Origin: Bradyrhizobium sp. CB2312
Lineage (GTDB): Bacteria > Pseudomonadota > Alphaproteobacteria > Rhizobiales > Xanthobacteraceae
Reading direction: 5' to 3'
Length of the DNA: 64,000 bases
Assembly (NCBI RefSeq): GCF_029714425.1
Contig: NZ_CP121668.1
Location: 992,001 to 1,056,000 of the forward strand
Of the stretch, positions 8,092-17,102 are shown one piece after another. Numbering within the stretch: the stretch's first letter is position 1; the number at the start of each line of letters is the position of its first letter. Below the pieces are notes generated by a model that was given only the letters and a program-made list of their open reading frames with translations, searched no databases and was not told the origin of the DNA. The translations under genes were made by a program, and so were the position numbers.

Positions 8092-9488
8092 GGCTCGCGC
8101 TCCGCCGGGATCGCGGCGCCCGCCAATACCGGGGCTTTGGGCCTTCCCCCCGCAATCGTTGCGTCTTGTCCAACCTGTGATGCCGGCCCCGCGCGAACAA
8201 TTCGCAGCATGAGCAGCAACCCAGCAGGATACATGATCAGATAGACGGTCATGTAAGCGGCCAGCGAGATGACGACGTCCCGACCGGTCAATGACGGCGA
8301 AACAGAGTGCGCGGTTCGCAACAGGCCGTACACAGTCCACGGTTGACGGCCAACTTCGGTAACGGCCCAACCGGCGATGACGGCGATGAAGCCGATCGGA
8401 GAGATCAGCAGACATGAAAGAAGATACCAAGGCGTTTCCATGAGCCGTCCACGCCAGCGCAGCCATCCGCCGATCAGCACGACACCAAGCATCAGGACAC
8501 CGCATCCGACCATGATCCGGAATGCAAAGAACGGGACTGCAACAGGAGGCCGCTGATCGGGAGAAAAGTCCTTGAGGCCTTTGATCTCACCTCCGAGTTT
8601 GTGGGTCAGGATGAGACTTCCGAGGCCGGGAACCTCGATCGCGGCACGGTTGCTCTCGGCCTTTTCATCTGGGATCGCAAACAACGTCAAAGGCACGCTC
8701 CGGCCGGTTTCCCAGCGCGCTTCGATCGCAGCCAATTTCGCCGGTTGGTGTTCCAGTGTGTTGAGACCGTGGTGGTCGCCAAGAAAGATTTGCAGCGGCA
8801 CCAGTGCGGTCAGGAGCCATAACGTCATAGACAACATAATCCGGCCTTCCGCCGGAAATCGTCTGCGCCGTATCAGATAGGCGCCGGCCCCGAGAGCGAC
8901 AAAGCCGGCCGTGATGAAGAAAGCGACCACCGTGTGAGACAATCTCGAGAGAAAGGACGGATTGAAGATGATTTTTATCCAATCCACAGGGTAGAAACGT
9001 CCATCGATGATCTCGTAACCGGCCGGCGTTTGCATCCAGCTGTTTGCCGACAGGATCCAGAAGGAGGAGAACAGCGTCCCGGCTGCCACCATTAATGCTG
9101 CAACAAAGTGGGCCCAGCGGGGCACCACCGTTCGCCCGAATAGCAGAACGCCCAGAAAACCAGCCTCAAGGAAAAACGCCGTCAGGCCTTCGTAGGCGAA
9201 TAGCGGCGAAAGAACATTGGACGTCGCGTCAGCGTAGCGGCTCCAATTGGTACCGATTTGAAACGGCATGACGACACCGGTGACGACGCCCATTCCGAAC
9301 GCAACTGAGAAAATCCGGATCCAGAACATCGACACCCGTAAATAGACATCGCGCCCGGACACGAGATGAAACCCTTCGAGCACCGCGATGTAGGCAGCTG
9401 AGCCCACAGTGAATGCCGGGAGCAGGATGTGCCAGCCGATCACCCAGGCGAATTGCAGTCGCGACATGAAAACTGGATCAACATCCAT
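8088..9488 (-). CDS. cydA: Cytochrome bd ubiquinol oxidase subunit I (cyanide-insensitive type)
   Basis: This is the haem-bearing, quinol-oxidising subunit, 466 residues. Conserved blocks are FAWVIGWHILLPAFTVG with the low-spin haem histidine, PFQIGTNWSRYADATSN, the LSRLSHTVVAFF histidine, and GWAVTEVGRQPWTVYG. The region between helices 6 and 7 is short, which is the short Q-loop seen in CioA (cyanide-insensitive) oxidases. It forms an operon with cydB. It offers a high-affinity terminal oxidase that could take electrons entering the quinone pool from the formate dehydrogenase at 39.9-44.6 kb, although no sequence evidence links their control. Confidence 0.93.
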   Translation of the reverse strand: MDVDPVFMSRLQFAWVIGWHILLPAFTVGSAAYIAVLEGFHLVSGRDVYLRVSMFWIRIFSVAFGMGVVTGVVMPFQIGTNWSRYADATSNVLSPLFAYEGLTAFFLEAGFLGVLLFGRTVVPRWAHFVAALMVAAGTLFSSFWILSANSWMQTPAGYEIIDGRFYPVDWIKIIFNPSFLSRLSHTVVAFFITAGFVALGAGAYLIRRRRFPAEGRIMLSMTLWLLTALVPLQIFLGDHHGLNTLEHQPAKLAAIEARWETGRSVPLTLFAIPDEKAESNRAAIEVPGLGSLILTHKLGGEIKGLKDFSPDQRPPVAVPFFAFRIMVGCGVLMLGVVLIGGWLRWRGRLMETPWYLLSCLLISPIGFIAVIAGWAVTEVGRQPWTVYGLLRTAHSVSPSLTGRDVVISLAAYMTVYLIMYPAGLLLMLRIVRAGPASQVGQDATIAGGRPKAPVLAGAAIPAEREP

Positions 9489-9583
9489 TCCGAGGACTCC
9501 CGAAACAACTTGGTGTTGCCGCCGTTCAAAGCTGTCGACTGGATAGCGATCCGAGGCGGTCGCGGTCGCGGCTCGTGACGCCT

Positions 9584-10048
9584 CTAGAAGCCCAGTTCGC
9601 TTAACCCAGGATGGACGTCAGGCCTGCGGCCCAAGTCCCAATGAAATTTGCGGTCAGCATTGGCGATAGGGTGCTCGTTGATGCTGGCGATACGCCGTTC
9701 CATCAGCCCGTCGGCGGCAAACTGCCAATTCTCGTTGCCAAAGGCCCGAAACCACTGGCCGCTATCATCGTGGTACTCATATGCGAACCGCACAGCGATG
9801 CGATTGTCCGCGTGGGTCCACACTTCCTTGATCAGACGGTAGTCCAGTTCGCGCGTCCATTTGCGCAAGAGAAAGGCTTCGATCGCCTGGCGGCCGTTGA
9901 TGAACTCCGCCCGGTTTCGCCATCGGCTGTCAGGTGTGTACCCGAGTGCGACCCGCGTTGGATCTCGTGAGTTCCAGGCATCTTCGGCAAGCCTTACCTT
10001 CAGTGCTGCGGTAGTAACATCAAAGGGCGGAAGAGGCGGGCGGCTCAT
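9584..10048 (-). CDS. DUF1348 / NTF2-like protein
   Basis: The 154-residue protein has the nuclear transport factor 2 fold (SnoaL-like, DUF1348). Characteristic stretches are [49 protein letters not shown] and [15 protein letters not shown]. Members are uncharacterised or act as small isomerase or dehydratase-like proteins. The start at 10048 has a strong AGGAG Shine-Dalgarno sequence; the frame upstream of it overlaps the next gene and is not needed. A second NTF2-like gene lies 49 bases upstream on the same strand, and the two are probably co-transcribed. Confidence 0.85.
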   Translation of the reverse strand: MSRPPLPPFDVTTAALKVRLAEDAWNSRDPTRVALGYTPDSRWRNRAEFINGRQAIEAFLLRKWTRELDYRLIKEVWTHADNRIAVRFAYEYHDDSGQWFRAFGNENWQFAADGLMERRIASINEHPIANADRKFHWDLGRRPDVHPGLSELGF

Positions 10049-10097
10049 CTGTATTCTCCTGAAATTGAGGGATCGTGGTCGAACCATTTCAACCCCG

Positions 10098-10514
10098 TTA
10101 ATCAATGATAGCGCCATCAGCTCGCTGCACGAGATGCGCCCGCGATGGCGCGGGATCGAAGGGCTCGGCGAAGTATTGGGTTTCCCGATTTACCAACCCG
10201 TCGCGAAACTCCATGATGCTCACCGCATAAGAGGGCTGGCCGTCATAGGAAAGCACGAACTCCGTGATCCAGAGATCGCCGGCACCGATTATTCGGCGGA
10301 CTAAAAACCTCTTCTTGTTTGGCTGGAGAAACCGACTCTGCTGAATGTTGCGCCGACCGCGAATCCTCTGGCCCGATTGTGGATAATCAAGCAACGCATC
10401 CTCGTGATAGATTTCATGCTCAACGTCGAAGTCGTTCGCGTCCGAAGCATCCCAATGGCGCTGCAGCGCGGACCGCGCGGTTCGATCGTCCACCTTACCC
10501 TCCTCGTCTGCCAT
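10098..10514 (-). CDS. NTF2/SnoaL-like protein
   Basis: This is a 138-residue SnoaL-like cone-fold protein. The opening [31 protein letters not shown] (a HxxxxxxDxD...YPQSG pattern) and the [21 protein letters not shown] ending are typical of small NTF2-like proteins of unknown function in rhizobia. It reads in the same direction as the DUF1348 gene and divergently from the pump operon. The element at 10618-10633 is palindromic and lies 104 bases from this start, so it might act both ways, but no good box was found on this side. Confidence 0.8.
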   Translation of the reverse strand: MADEEGKVDDRTARSALQRHWDASDANDFDVEHEIYHEDALLDYPQSGQRIRGRRNIQQSRFLQPNKKRFLVRRIIGAGDLWITEFVLSYDGQPSYAVSIMEFRDGLVNRETQYFAEPFDPAPSRAHLVQRADGAIID

Positions 10515-10617
10515 CCGACCATCGCCCCGCAGATCGTTGCCTTCGTTGCAGTCAAACGCGGTCCCCTGCAGTAGGACCTATTGCCCGAGCGAACCATCGT
10601 CGTCTCGTCTTGCTCGC

Positions 10618-10659
10618 TCATACCTTGATATGACCCGCTTCCGTCCAGGGTTGTATAGC
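10618..10659 (+). promoter_or_regulatory. Candidate regulon promoter upstream of pump operon
   Basis: The element TCATACCTTGATATGA (10618-10633) is followed by 17 bases and then TTGTATAGC (10651-10659). It lies 92 bases upstream of the first gene. This is one of the clearest copies of the repeated promoter architecture. Confidence 0.65.
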
Positions 10660-10725
10660 TCGATAGATGGCTTGGGGTTAGCGATGTCGTGGAGGGTTCA
10701 GATCGCGCCGTGAAGGAGGTGTGAG

Positions 10726-11097
10726 ATGCTGCTTCATCTGCCAATCGTGCTGCTGACTACACTTTCAGCTATCCCCGTCTCCGACCAGGTGCCCAAGTTC
10801 GATATTGCCAAGGAATGCCGCTTCGAAGGTGGGGCGTCCAACGTTGTCGAACACTGCACGCGTGACGAAACTGAAGCCCTTGAGAAACTCCAGGCGGAGT
10901 GGCCGCAGTTCGCCAGAGCCGACAGGAGTGCTTGCCTGGCGGAATCGACGGGTTCTGGGTTCAAAAGCTACGTCGAGTTGATCATCTGCCTGGAAATGGC
11001 ACGGGATGTCAGGAAGGCCGACGCCAATAGTTCGTCTGCGGGCCAAGTGAGGCCCCCCGCGCGACCCGATACGAGTGTGCTCGATATACGCGACTGA
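10726..11097 (+). CDS. Small secreted hypothetical protein
   Basis: The 123-residue protein has a short hydrophobic N-terminus (MLLHLPIVLLTTLSAIPV). Four cysteines lie in the mature part (KECRFEG, EHCTRDE, SACLAE, IICLEMA), suggesting two periplasmic disulfides. The family is not recognised, though small cysteine-containing proteins of this type are common in Bradyrhizobium. A strong AAGGAGGTG Shine-Dalgarno sequence supports the start. It is the first gene behind the promoter at 10618 and lies 38 bases before the HlyD-family gene, so it probably belongs to the pump operon. Confidence 0.7.
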   Translation: MLLHLPIVLLTTLSAIPVSDQVPKFDIAKECRFEGGASNVVEHCTRDETEALEKLQAEWPQFARADRSACLAESTGSGFKSYVELIICLEMARDVRKADANSSSAGQVRPPARPDTSVLDIRD

Positions 11098-11135
11098 CAA
11101 GTCGGCAAGCGATTTCGGTGGGAAGGAATTTGTGA

Positions 11136-12689
11136 ATGCTCGAAACAGTCAGACATGAAGGAGCGGCAGGTCCGACCGAGGGACCCACAAAGGCCAAAGC
11201 GGATGCCGCCGTCGATCGTGATAACAGTCTGAGTACGGTGACAGATCCCGTTGCAGAGTCGCGGCCGACCAACCGGCGGTTTACGATGCGACGAAAGTTA
11301 CTGATCGGCGTGCTCGGCGCGGCGGTCGTGGTTGCGGCGTTTTACGGTATTCCGTGGATCAGGTTCGCGTTAAGCACGGTTTCGACCGACGATGCTTTCG
11401 TGAACGGTCATATCACGCTCGTCGCGCCGCGTGTCCACGGTCACGTGGCGCGGGTGTTGGTCGATGACAACAATCGCGTCCGCAAGGGCGATCGTCTTAT
11501 CGAACTGGACAGGGAGCCATTCCAGGACGCGGTGAATGTCAAGAAGGCGGCGGTCGACAGCGCGGAGGCGGATCTGCAGGCCACGAAAGCCGCGGTGCGC
11601 GGCATCGAAGCGCAGGCGATGAGTCGGCGCTGGCAGTTGCAGCAGGCCGTCGAGAGCGTCGGAAACCAGATCGCGCTCCTGCATGCCCGGGTCGCCGCGC
11701 TCAACAAGGCGAAGGCGACATTGACGCTGGCGCAGCAGGAATTTGATCGCACGGCGAAACTGGTAGTATCTGATACGGCAAGCCACGAGTTGTACGATCA
11801 GCGTCAGGCGGGACTTTTGATCGCCAAAGCGGGGGTCGTTCAGGCTTTGGCCGATGCGAACCAGATCCGTGTTTTCCTGGGTCTGCCGGCGCAGGCTGAA
11901 GACAGTCCGCATCTGGAGCAGGTGCCCCCCGATCTCGATCAGACCTTCTCTTCGGTGCTGCAGGCGCAAGCACAGCTGATCCAGACTGCGGCGGAACTCG
12001 GCAGACTGCACTCGTACAACCAGACCCCGAAGCAGATGCTCGACGAGTTCCAAAAGCTGGATCCCCAAGGCAACGTCGATCGCACCTTGGATCGGTTCGC
12101 CGCGAAAGCGCCTGCCGTCAAGCAGGCCGAAGCCAGGCTAGCTGCCGCCGAACGGGACCTTGCGCTTGCCGAACTCGACCTGAGCTATTGCGATGTTGTC
12201 GCCGAGATAGACGGCGTCGTCACGCGACGCAACGTCAATCCGGGCAATGACGTCCAGGTGGGGCAGAACCTGATGGCGGTGCGATCGGTGAGCGAGATCT
12301 GGATCGATGCCAATTTCAAGGAGACCCAATTGCCCGATCTACGGATCGGGCAGGCGGCCGACCTCTATGTCGACATGTACGGCGACGAGCAGGTATTCAG
12401 GGGTCGGATCACCGGATTCACCATAGGGACCGGGTCGACGCTCGCATTGCTGCCTGCCCAGAATGCCACGGGTAACTTCATCAAGATCGTCCAGCGGCTG
12501 CCGGTCCGGATCGAGCTTGAGAATTACGATCCGGATAAAAAACCGCTGTTCATCGGCGCATCGGTGGTCCCTTACGTCTACCTCAATAAGCCAACGAGCG
12601 GCCCGAATGCCGGCACATTTCTTCAAGGTTACGAGCGGCAAGCGCCGGCCAGCGGTTCGGCTGCTAGCCCAGCGGGTCTCGGCAAATGA
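11136..12689 (+). CDS. HlyD/EmrA-type membrane fusion protein
   Basis: This is the periplasmic adaptor of a tripartite efflux pump, 517 residues. A cytoplasmic N-terminal stretch of about 55 residues precedes one membrane helix (LLIGVLGAAVVVAAFYGIPW). Then come the biotinyl-lipoyl block (VSTDDAFVNGHITLVAPRV, GHVARVLVDDN), a long coiled-coil hairpin with AEADLQATKAAV and AEARLAAAERDLALAELDLSY, and the C-terminal beta barrel (GVVTRRNVNPGNDVQVGQ). This order is that of EmrA/HlyD. Its stop overlaps the start of the DHA2 transporter gene (ATGA), so the two are translated together. No outer-membrane channel gene is in the operon. Confidence 0.9.
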   Translation: MLETVRHEGAAGPTEGPTKAKADAAVDRDNSLSTVTDPVAESRPTNRRFTMRRKLLIGVLGAAVVVAAFYGIPWIRFALSTVSTDDAFVNGHITLVAPRVHGHVARVLVDDNNRVRKGDRLIELDREPFQDAVNVKKAAVDSAEADLQATKAAVRGIEAQAMSRRWQLQQAVESVGNQIALLHARVAALNKAKATLTLAQQEFDRTAKLVVSDTASHELYDQRQAGLLIAKAGVVQALADANQIRVFLGLPAQAEDSPHLEQVPPDLDQTFSSVLQAQAQLIQTAAELGRLHSYNQTPKQMLDEFQKLDPQGNVDRTLDRFAAKAPAVKQAEARLAAAERDLALAELDLSYCDVVAEIDGVVTRRNVNPGNDVQVGQNLMAVRSVSEIWIDANFKETQLPDLRIGQAADLYVDMYGDEQVFRGRITGFTIGTGSTLALLPAQNATGNFIKIVQRLPVRIELENYDPDKKPLFIGASVVPYVYLNKPTSGPNAGTFLQGYERQAPASGSAASPAGLGK

Positions 12690-14293
12690 CCGAATTGGCA
12701 CTTTCACCCTCTCGATCTCGGACCGACATAAACCCGTGGCTTGTAGCCGCGATCGTCGTAGTACCGACCTTCATGGAGGTACTCGACACCACGATTGCTC
12801 TAGTCGCGCTGCGATACATTGCTGGCGGCCTTTCGGCGACGGTCGACGACGGCGAATGGGTGATTACAAGCTATCTTGCCGCCAATGCGATTATCCTTCC
12901 GATTACCGGCTGGCTGTCGGCTCGGCTCGGGCGCCGGAACTATTTTCTGCTGTCAATCGCAGTCTTCACTCTCGCGTCCGGCGCATGTGGATTGGCCACC
13001 AGCCTCGGGCAACTGATCGTGTTTCGCGTCTTGCAGGGGTTGGCGGGTGGTGGTCTTCAGCCTTCCAGTCAAGGCGTACTGCTGGACGCCTTCCCGGCAG
13101 AGAAGCAAGGCGTTGCAATGACGTTGTTCGGGCTGGCTGCTCTTTTGGCGCCCGTGGTCGGGCCAACCCTCGGCGGTTGGATCACGGACAGCTATTCGTG
13201 GCGATGGGTGTTCTACATCAACGTTCCGGTCGGTCTCGCGGCGTTCGCAGCATGTTATGCGCTGCTGCGGGATCCTGACTATCTCGTAAGGGAACGGACG
13301 GAGTTGAGGCGGCAACCGGTGCGTTTTGATGGGCTTGGCCTCTCTCTCCTGGTGGTCGTCATGGTCTGCTGGGAGGTGATGCTCAGCAAGGGACAGGAGT
13401 GGGACTGGTTCAGAGATCCCTTCTGGCGTGTGCAGACTCTGGCGAGCCTGTTCACTTTTGGTCTGGTGGCGCTGATCTTCTGGGAGTTGCGCCATCCCGC
13501 CCCGGTGGTCAATCTTCGTCCGCTGCGAGAACGAAATTTCGCTGCATGTTGCTTCATTATCTTTTGCGCCTTCGCAGTCCTGTACGCCGCCAGCACATCA
13601 TTGCCTGCCCTGCTGCAATCCCTGTTCGGTTATGATGCTCTCAGCGCGGGTTTGGTCATGTCGCCGGCGGGGTTCGGCGCGCTCCTGGCGATGCCATTCG
13701 TCGGCCGGGCACTTGGTCGCGGCGCTGACGCCAGATTGTTGCTCGCTGCGGGTCTGACAATCATGGCAGCCGCAAACTACTGGATGTCGCAAATGAACCT
13801 GGATATCAGTCCCCGTCAGGTGGTCTGGCCTCGCGTCGTGCTGGTGTTTGGGCTCTCGATGTGCTTTGCGCCCGCGAATGTGGCGGCCTACCTCTACGTC
13901 CCCCCGGGGCTGCGTGGAGCAGCCGTTGGCTTGTTGAGTTTGCTGCGCAACGAGGGGGGCAGCGTGGGAACTTCGCTAGCACAAACGGTTCAGGAGCGCC
14001 GCGATCAATTTCATATCCTGCGACTTGGCGAATCACTCGATTCCTTTAACGCCAATGTCGCCTCCTTCCTCGATCAGGCTCGGACAATCTTCCTGCAGCA
14101 AACAGGCGACGCCTCTGCCGCGCAGCAACTGGCCTGGCAAGCGCTCGAGAACTTACGGCAGCAACAGGCATCGTCACTTGCTTATTTCGACGTCTTTCTG
14201 TTGTTAGCTATCGCCGTGCTGGCGCCGTTACTCACGGTGCTGTTGATGAAGAGATCGGTTGCGGAAAAGGGTGCGCGCATCGGCGGTGAATAG
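12686..14293 (+). CDS. DHA2 family MFS efflux transporter (EmrB-like)
   Basis: This is a 535-residue inner-membrane drug/proton antiporter of the DHA2 (14-helix) family. Near the N-terminus are FMEVLDTTIALVAL, the EmrB motif, and LSARLGRRNYFLLS, the MFS motif A. Later comes VGPTLGGWITDSYSWRWVFYINVPVG, the motif C region typical of antiporters. With the EmrA-like protein upstream it would export hydrophobic compounds from the cytoplasm. It is placed in the operon behind the regulon element at 10618. A tetR fragment begins just beyond its stop. Confidence 0.92.
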   Translation: MTELALSPSRSRTDINPWLVAAIVVVPTFMEVLDTTIALVALRYIAGGLSATVDDGEWVITSYLAANAIILPITGWLSARLGRRNYFLLSIAVFTLASGACGLATSLGQLIVFRVLQGLAGGGLQPSSQGVLLDAFPAEKQGVAMTLFGLAALLAPVVGPTLGGWITDSYSWRWVFYINVPVGLAAFAACYALLRDPDYLVRERTELRRQPVRFDGLGLSLLVVVMVCWEVMLSKGQEWDWFRDPFWRVQTLASLFTFGLVALIFWELRHPAPVVNLRPLRERNFAACCFIIFCAFAVLYAASTSLPALLQSLFGYDALSAGLVMSPAGFGALLAMPFVGRALGRGADARLLLAAGLTIMAAANYWMSQMNLDISPRQVVWPRVVLVFGLSMCFAPANVAAYLYVPPGLRGAAVGLLSLLRNEGGSVGTSLAQTVQERRDQFHILRLGESLDSFNANVASFLDQARTIFLQQTGDASAAQQLAWQALENLRQQQASSLAYFDVFLLLAIAVLAPLLTVLLMKRSVAEKGARIGGE

Positions 14294-14297
14294 CGAT

Positions 14298-14351
14298 TGC
14301 CTTCGCGAGCGCATCGCGCGTGGCAACGAGGCTGGTCTCCCAGTAACGCGA
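14298..14351 (-). pseudogene. Short tetR relic
   Basis: About 18 codons on the minus strand read SRYWETSLVATRDALAKA, which matches ARYWEMTLAATREALVGE in the intact TetR at 6205-6846 and the equivalent part of the pseudogene at 14916-15625. Nothing else of the gene remains here. It shows that a third tetR copy once flanked the pump. Confidence 0.55.
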
Positions 14352-14479
14352 GTGTGCTCGAGCACGAGCGCTTCGATTGCGTCGCCTCACACAAGTGAAG
14401 TCGGGTAGAGCGTCGTCCGGAGGATAGTGTGCTGGCGGTGTTCTGAGCATGAGATGCGTGACATCATCAGGAGGAGGCC

Positions 14480-14809
14480 TTGTTTTCCAAGCATAGCATG
14501 GCAATTGGTTCGATCGCGAAATCAATGCGGACAATGGGCAAGGGGTCTTGGGCGATCCTCGCCGCATTACTCACATTGTGTGCAGCGAGCGCCGTGGTTT
14601 GCTATTTGGGCTGGATCAGCGCAGCCGGCACGGACGTCTCGCGGGCCGGTTACGCCGCGCTCGTGCTTGGCGTGGTCTGTTCCCTTGTGGTCGGCGTTGG
14701 CTTGATGGCGCTCATCTTCTACAGCAGCCGTGCGGGATACGATGAGCCCGCAAGGCTGGTCAAGGATGACCAGTTTCGCGGGATTCGCGACTCTGATCGA
14801 GAATTTTGA
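14480..14809 (+). CDS. Small two-helix membrane protein, unknown
   Basis: The 109-residue protein has two predicted membrane helices (ILAALLTLCAASAVVCYLGW and AALVLGVVCSLVVGVGLMAL) and short soluble ends. The family is not recognised. The TTG at 14480 follows a GGAGGAGG Shine-Dalgarno sequence very closely; an ATG at 14498 (MAIGSIAKSM) is the alternative. It follows the pump genes in the same direction and may be the last gene of that operon. A copy of the regulon element lies just after its stop. Confidence 0.55.
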   Translation: MFSKHSMAIGSIAKSMRTMGKGSWAILAALLTLCAASAVVCYLGWISAAGTDVSRAGYAALVLGVVCSLVVGVGLMALIFYSSRAGYDEPARLVKDDQFRGIRDSDREF

Positions 14810-14843
14810 AACATTCTGCCGAGCGCGATCCGCCTTCTGTCGC

Positions 14844-14885
14844 TCATACCTTGAGGTGACTGAACTCAACTGAGCGGTTTATGGC
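14844..14885 (+). promoter_or_regulatory. Candidate regulon promoter without an intact target
   Basis: The element TCATACCTTGAGGTGA (14844-14859) is followed after 17 bases by GTTTATGGC (14877-14885), a 7 of 9 match to TTGTATGGC. Downstream on this strand there is only sequence antisense to the tetR pseudogene. It may be a relic whose gene was lost when the locus was rearranged. Confidence 0.45.
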
Positions 14886-14915
14886 AATCGAAGCCATCAT
14901 CTGGAAAATGCAGCG

Positions 14916-15625
14916 CTATGGCCCTGCGGATTCAACGGCGCTCCCATCTCCGCCCTCTCGCGGAAGAGAAGATAGCATGGGTAAGTGCAGACCGGCTCGG
15001 TCGACGTGTTGCCGGGATCCTAAGATCGTGTTCACGGCTTTGCGCGCAGTGTCTCTCAACTCAGCGCGGCGGGCACCGGTTTCAATGCTGTGCATCTTGG
15101 CGGACGCGAGCAGAGCAAGCGCGGCAGGATCGGCATCGGGCGCCAATTTGCCTCTCTTTGGCGCCGTATGGAAGTGAATCTCGAAACGGCTCTGGATCAT
15201 CTGCAACCCCTTTGCCGCACCGTTTCGGATCGCAGTATCTTTGGCAGCTTCGACGACCACGGTCGCAATCACAAAGTACTCGGGCGAGTTACGTTTTCCT
15301 GAAAAATCGATCGATACCACAGCGTGGTAAGCATGCACCAGCCCCTCGTGCAACGGATCGTGCCGCGCCAGAGCATCGCGTGCGGCAGCTAGGCTCCTCT
15401 CCCAACAACGCGAAAGCGCTTTCAGGTAAATCGCGCGCTTGTATCCGAACGCGACATAGAAGCTGGGCGGTTTCATGCCGGTCGCTCCAGCGACGCTGTC
15501 GAGAGAGGCGGCGGAGTAATAAGCAAGCCAGAATTCGTTTGCGGCGGGCTGAGCGCGAAATTCCCGTTAGTAGGGCCTGGAACGCCCTCGTGGCCAGGCC
15601 CCGGTGGTTTTGCTATTCGCGTCAT
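14916..15625 (-). pseudogene. Frameshifted TetR family regulator
   Basis: This is a close paralogue of the TetR at 6205-6846. The long frame (14916-15476) starts only at MKPPSFYVAFGYKRAIYLKAL, in the middle of the DNA-binding domain. In the same frame upstream, EFWLAYYSAASLDSVAGATG completes the helix-turn-helix, but a TAA then closes it near 15570. The expected N-terminus, MTRIAKPPGPGHEG from an ATG at 15625, lies in another frame. One frameshift around 15540 therefore separates start and body. The upstream bases (about 15650-15685) resemble the operator region of the intact gene. A sequencing error would restore the gene, so the defect deserves checking. Confidence 0.7.
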
Positions 15626-15717
15626 GCTCCAGGGCTCCGGCGTAGCTACGATGTATTTGTAGTCGTCGTTACAAAAACAACAGGAAACCATCTTGATTAC
15701 CGAAGCGCAGCTGATTA

Positions 15718-15735
15718 TTGTATGAATCGTTATAA
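15718..15735. promoter_or_regulatory. TetR operator-like site upstream of second pump
   Basis: TTGTATG-AATC-GTTATAA keeps the right half-site and the spacing of the perfect palindrome at 6881-6898 and 4 of 7 bases of the left half. It ends 17 bases before the start codon of the HlyD-family gene, where a repressor would block expression. Confidence 0.45.
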
Positions 15736-15752
15736 AATAGGAAGGGCGTTCA

Positions 15753-17102
15753 ATGGCAGCCAAACGATCGTCGATCGTCGGCAACTTGGGCGATCGCAAG
15801 GTGCCCGGTCAGGATGCAGAAGCGGGTGGATCGGTGACTGCGATGCGGCTGGTTCACGCTGCCGAGGCCGCCGATCGTCCGGTGGAAGCTGTAAGTTCAC
15901 GGCAGCCGGAAGCCTTGAGCGAAGGGAGACGAGGTCCGAGCACGGCTGCATTGGCGCCGGTACCTGTGCCAGTCACCCCTGAGGCGCAGTCCGGCGGAGA
16001 TCTTTATAGTCCCGTGTCAGAGCGCACTCCAACTGCTTCGAAGAGAAGCATCAAAGAGAGGCTCCGACGGCCCCTTATGCTTGCGCTGCCACTCGCGCTC
16101 GCTGTGTTGGGTTCAATCTATTACGTGCTCGAAGAGCCTTACGTCTCGACTGACGACGCTTTCGTTCGGGCTGCAAAGGTGGCCGTCAACGCCAGGGTCG
16201 CCGGCCAGGCCATAGAGATTGCCGTCCACGACAATGAGCGCGTGCACCACGGCCAGGTGCTATTCCGGATCGATCCTGAGTCCTATCAGATCGCGGTCGA
16301 TCAGGCCGAGGCGCGGCTCGGCAGCGCGCGCCTGCAGATCGAGGCGCTCAAGACGACTTATCACCAGCAACAAGCCGAGCTGCAGTCTGCCAGGGATACG
16401 GCGGCGTTTGACGAGCGCGAATATGATCGCAAGAAAGCCCTTGTCGCCAACGATTTTACCCCTCGCGCGACTTTCGAGCGGGCAGAGACGGATCTCAAGG
16501 TGGCCCGCCAGCACGTGGCATCGGTTGAACAGCAGATCGCCAATACCGTGGCTGCCTTGGACGGCAATCCAAATATTGACGTCAATCGCCATCCGACTGT
16601 TCGAGCGGCAAAGGCCCAGCTCGATCGCGCCAAGCTCGATCTCTCATACACAATAGTGACGGCGCCCGATGATGGCGTGGTCACGAGGGTTGATGACCTG
16701 CAGGTTGGCAATTTTGTCAATCCTGGCAACGCTGTGTTCTCGTTGATATCGAGCCGCCGGGTCTGGATTGAAGCAAACTTCCGCGAAACAGGCCTTCCCT
16801 ATATGCGTCCAGGTCAGGAGGCTACGATCAGCGTCGATGCCTACCCGGATCGCAGATTCAAGGCGCATGTCCTCAGCATGAGCCCCGGGACGGGATCGGA
16901 TTTCGCGATCCTGCCGCCGGAGAATGCGACGGGTAATTGGGTGAAGGTTGTCCAGCGTCTGCCGGTTCGATTGGAACTCGATGAAATCGATCTGTCGAGG
17001 CCGTTGTTCTCGGGCATCAGCGTGACTGCGCGGATCAACACTGAACATCGCAGCGCCTGGCTGCGTCCGCTCCAGCCCGTGTTTGCCGGAGAGGCCAAAT
17101 GA
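15753..17102 (+). CDS. HlyD/EmrA-type membrane fusion protein (second pump)
   Basis: This is a periplasmic adaptor of 449 residues. An unusually long, proline- and alanine-rich cytoplasmic segment of roughly 105 residues precedes the membrane helix (LMLALPLALAVLGSIYYVL). The lipoyl half-motif VSTDDAFVRAAKVAVNARV, a coiled-coil hairpin and the beta-barrel segment DDGVVTRVDDLQVGNFVNPG follow. An AGGAAGG Shine-Dalgarno sequence supports the ATG. It overlaps the transporter gene downstream by ATGA. The TetR-type site just upstream suggests repression by the TetR at 6205-6846, given that the adjacent tetR is broken. Confidence 0.9.
   Translation: MAAKRSSIVGNLGDRKVPGQDAEAGGSVTAMRLVHAAEAADRPVEAVSSRQPEALSEGRRGPSTAALAPVPVPVTPEAQSGGDLYSPVSERTPTASKRSIKERLRRPLMLALPLALAVLGSIYYVLEEPYVSTDDAFVRAAKVAVNARVAGQAIEIAVHDNERVHHGQVLFRIDPESYQIAVDQAEARLGSARLQIEALKTTYHQQQAELQSARDTAAFDEREYDRKKALVANDFTPRATFERAETDLKVARQHVASVEQQIANTVAALDGNPNIDVNRHPTVRAAKAQLDRAKLDLSYTIVTAPDDGVVTRVDDLQVGNFVNPGNAVFSLISSRRVWIEANFRETGLPYMRPGQEATISVDAYPDRRFKAHVLSMSPGTGSDFAILPPENATGNWVKVVQRLPVRLELDEIDLSRPLFSGISVTARINTEHRSAWLRPLQPVFAGEAK

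Noticed and set aside
14881..15177. Small protein gene downstream of the promoter-like element at 14844
   Set aside because: It is antisense to the well-supported tetR pseudogene, has no clear ribosome site and no recognisable sequence.
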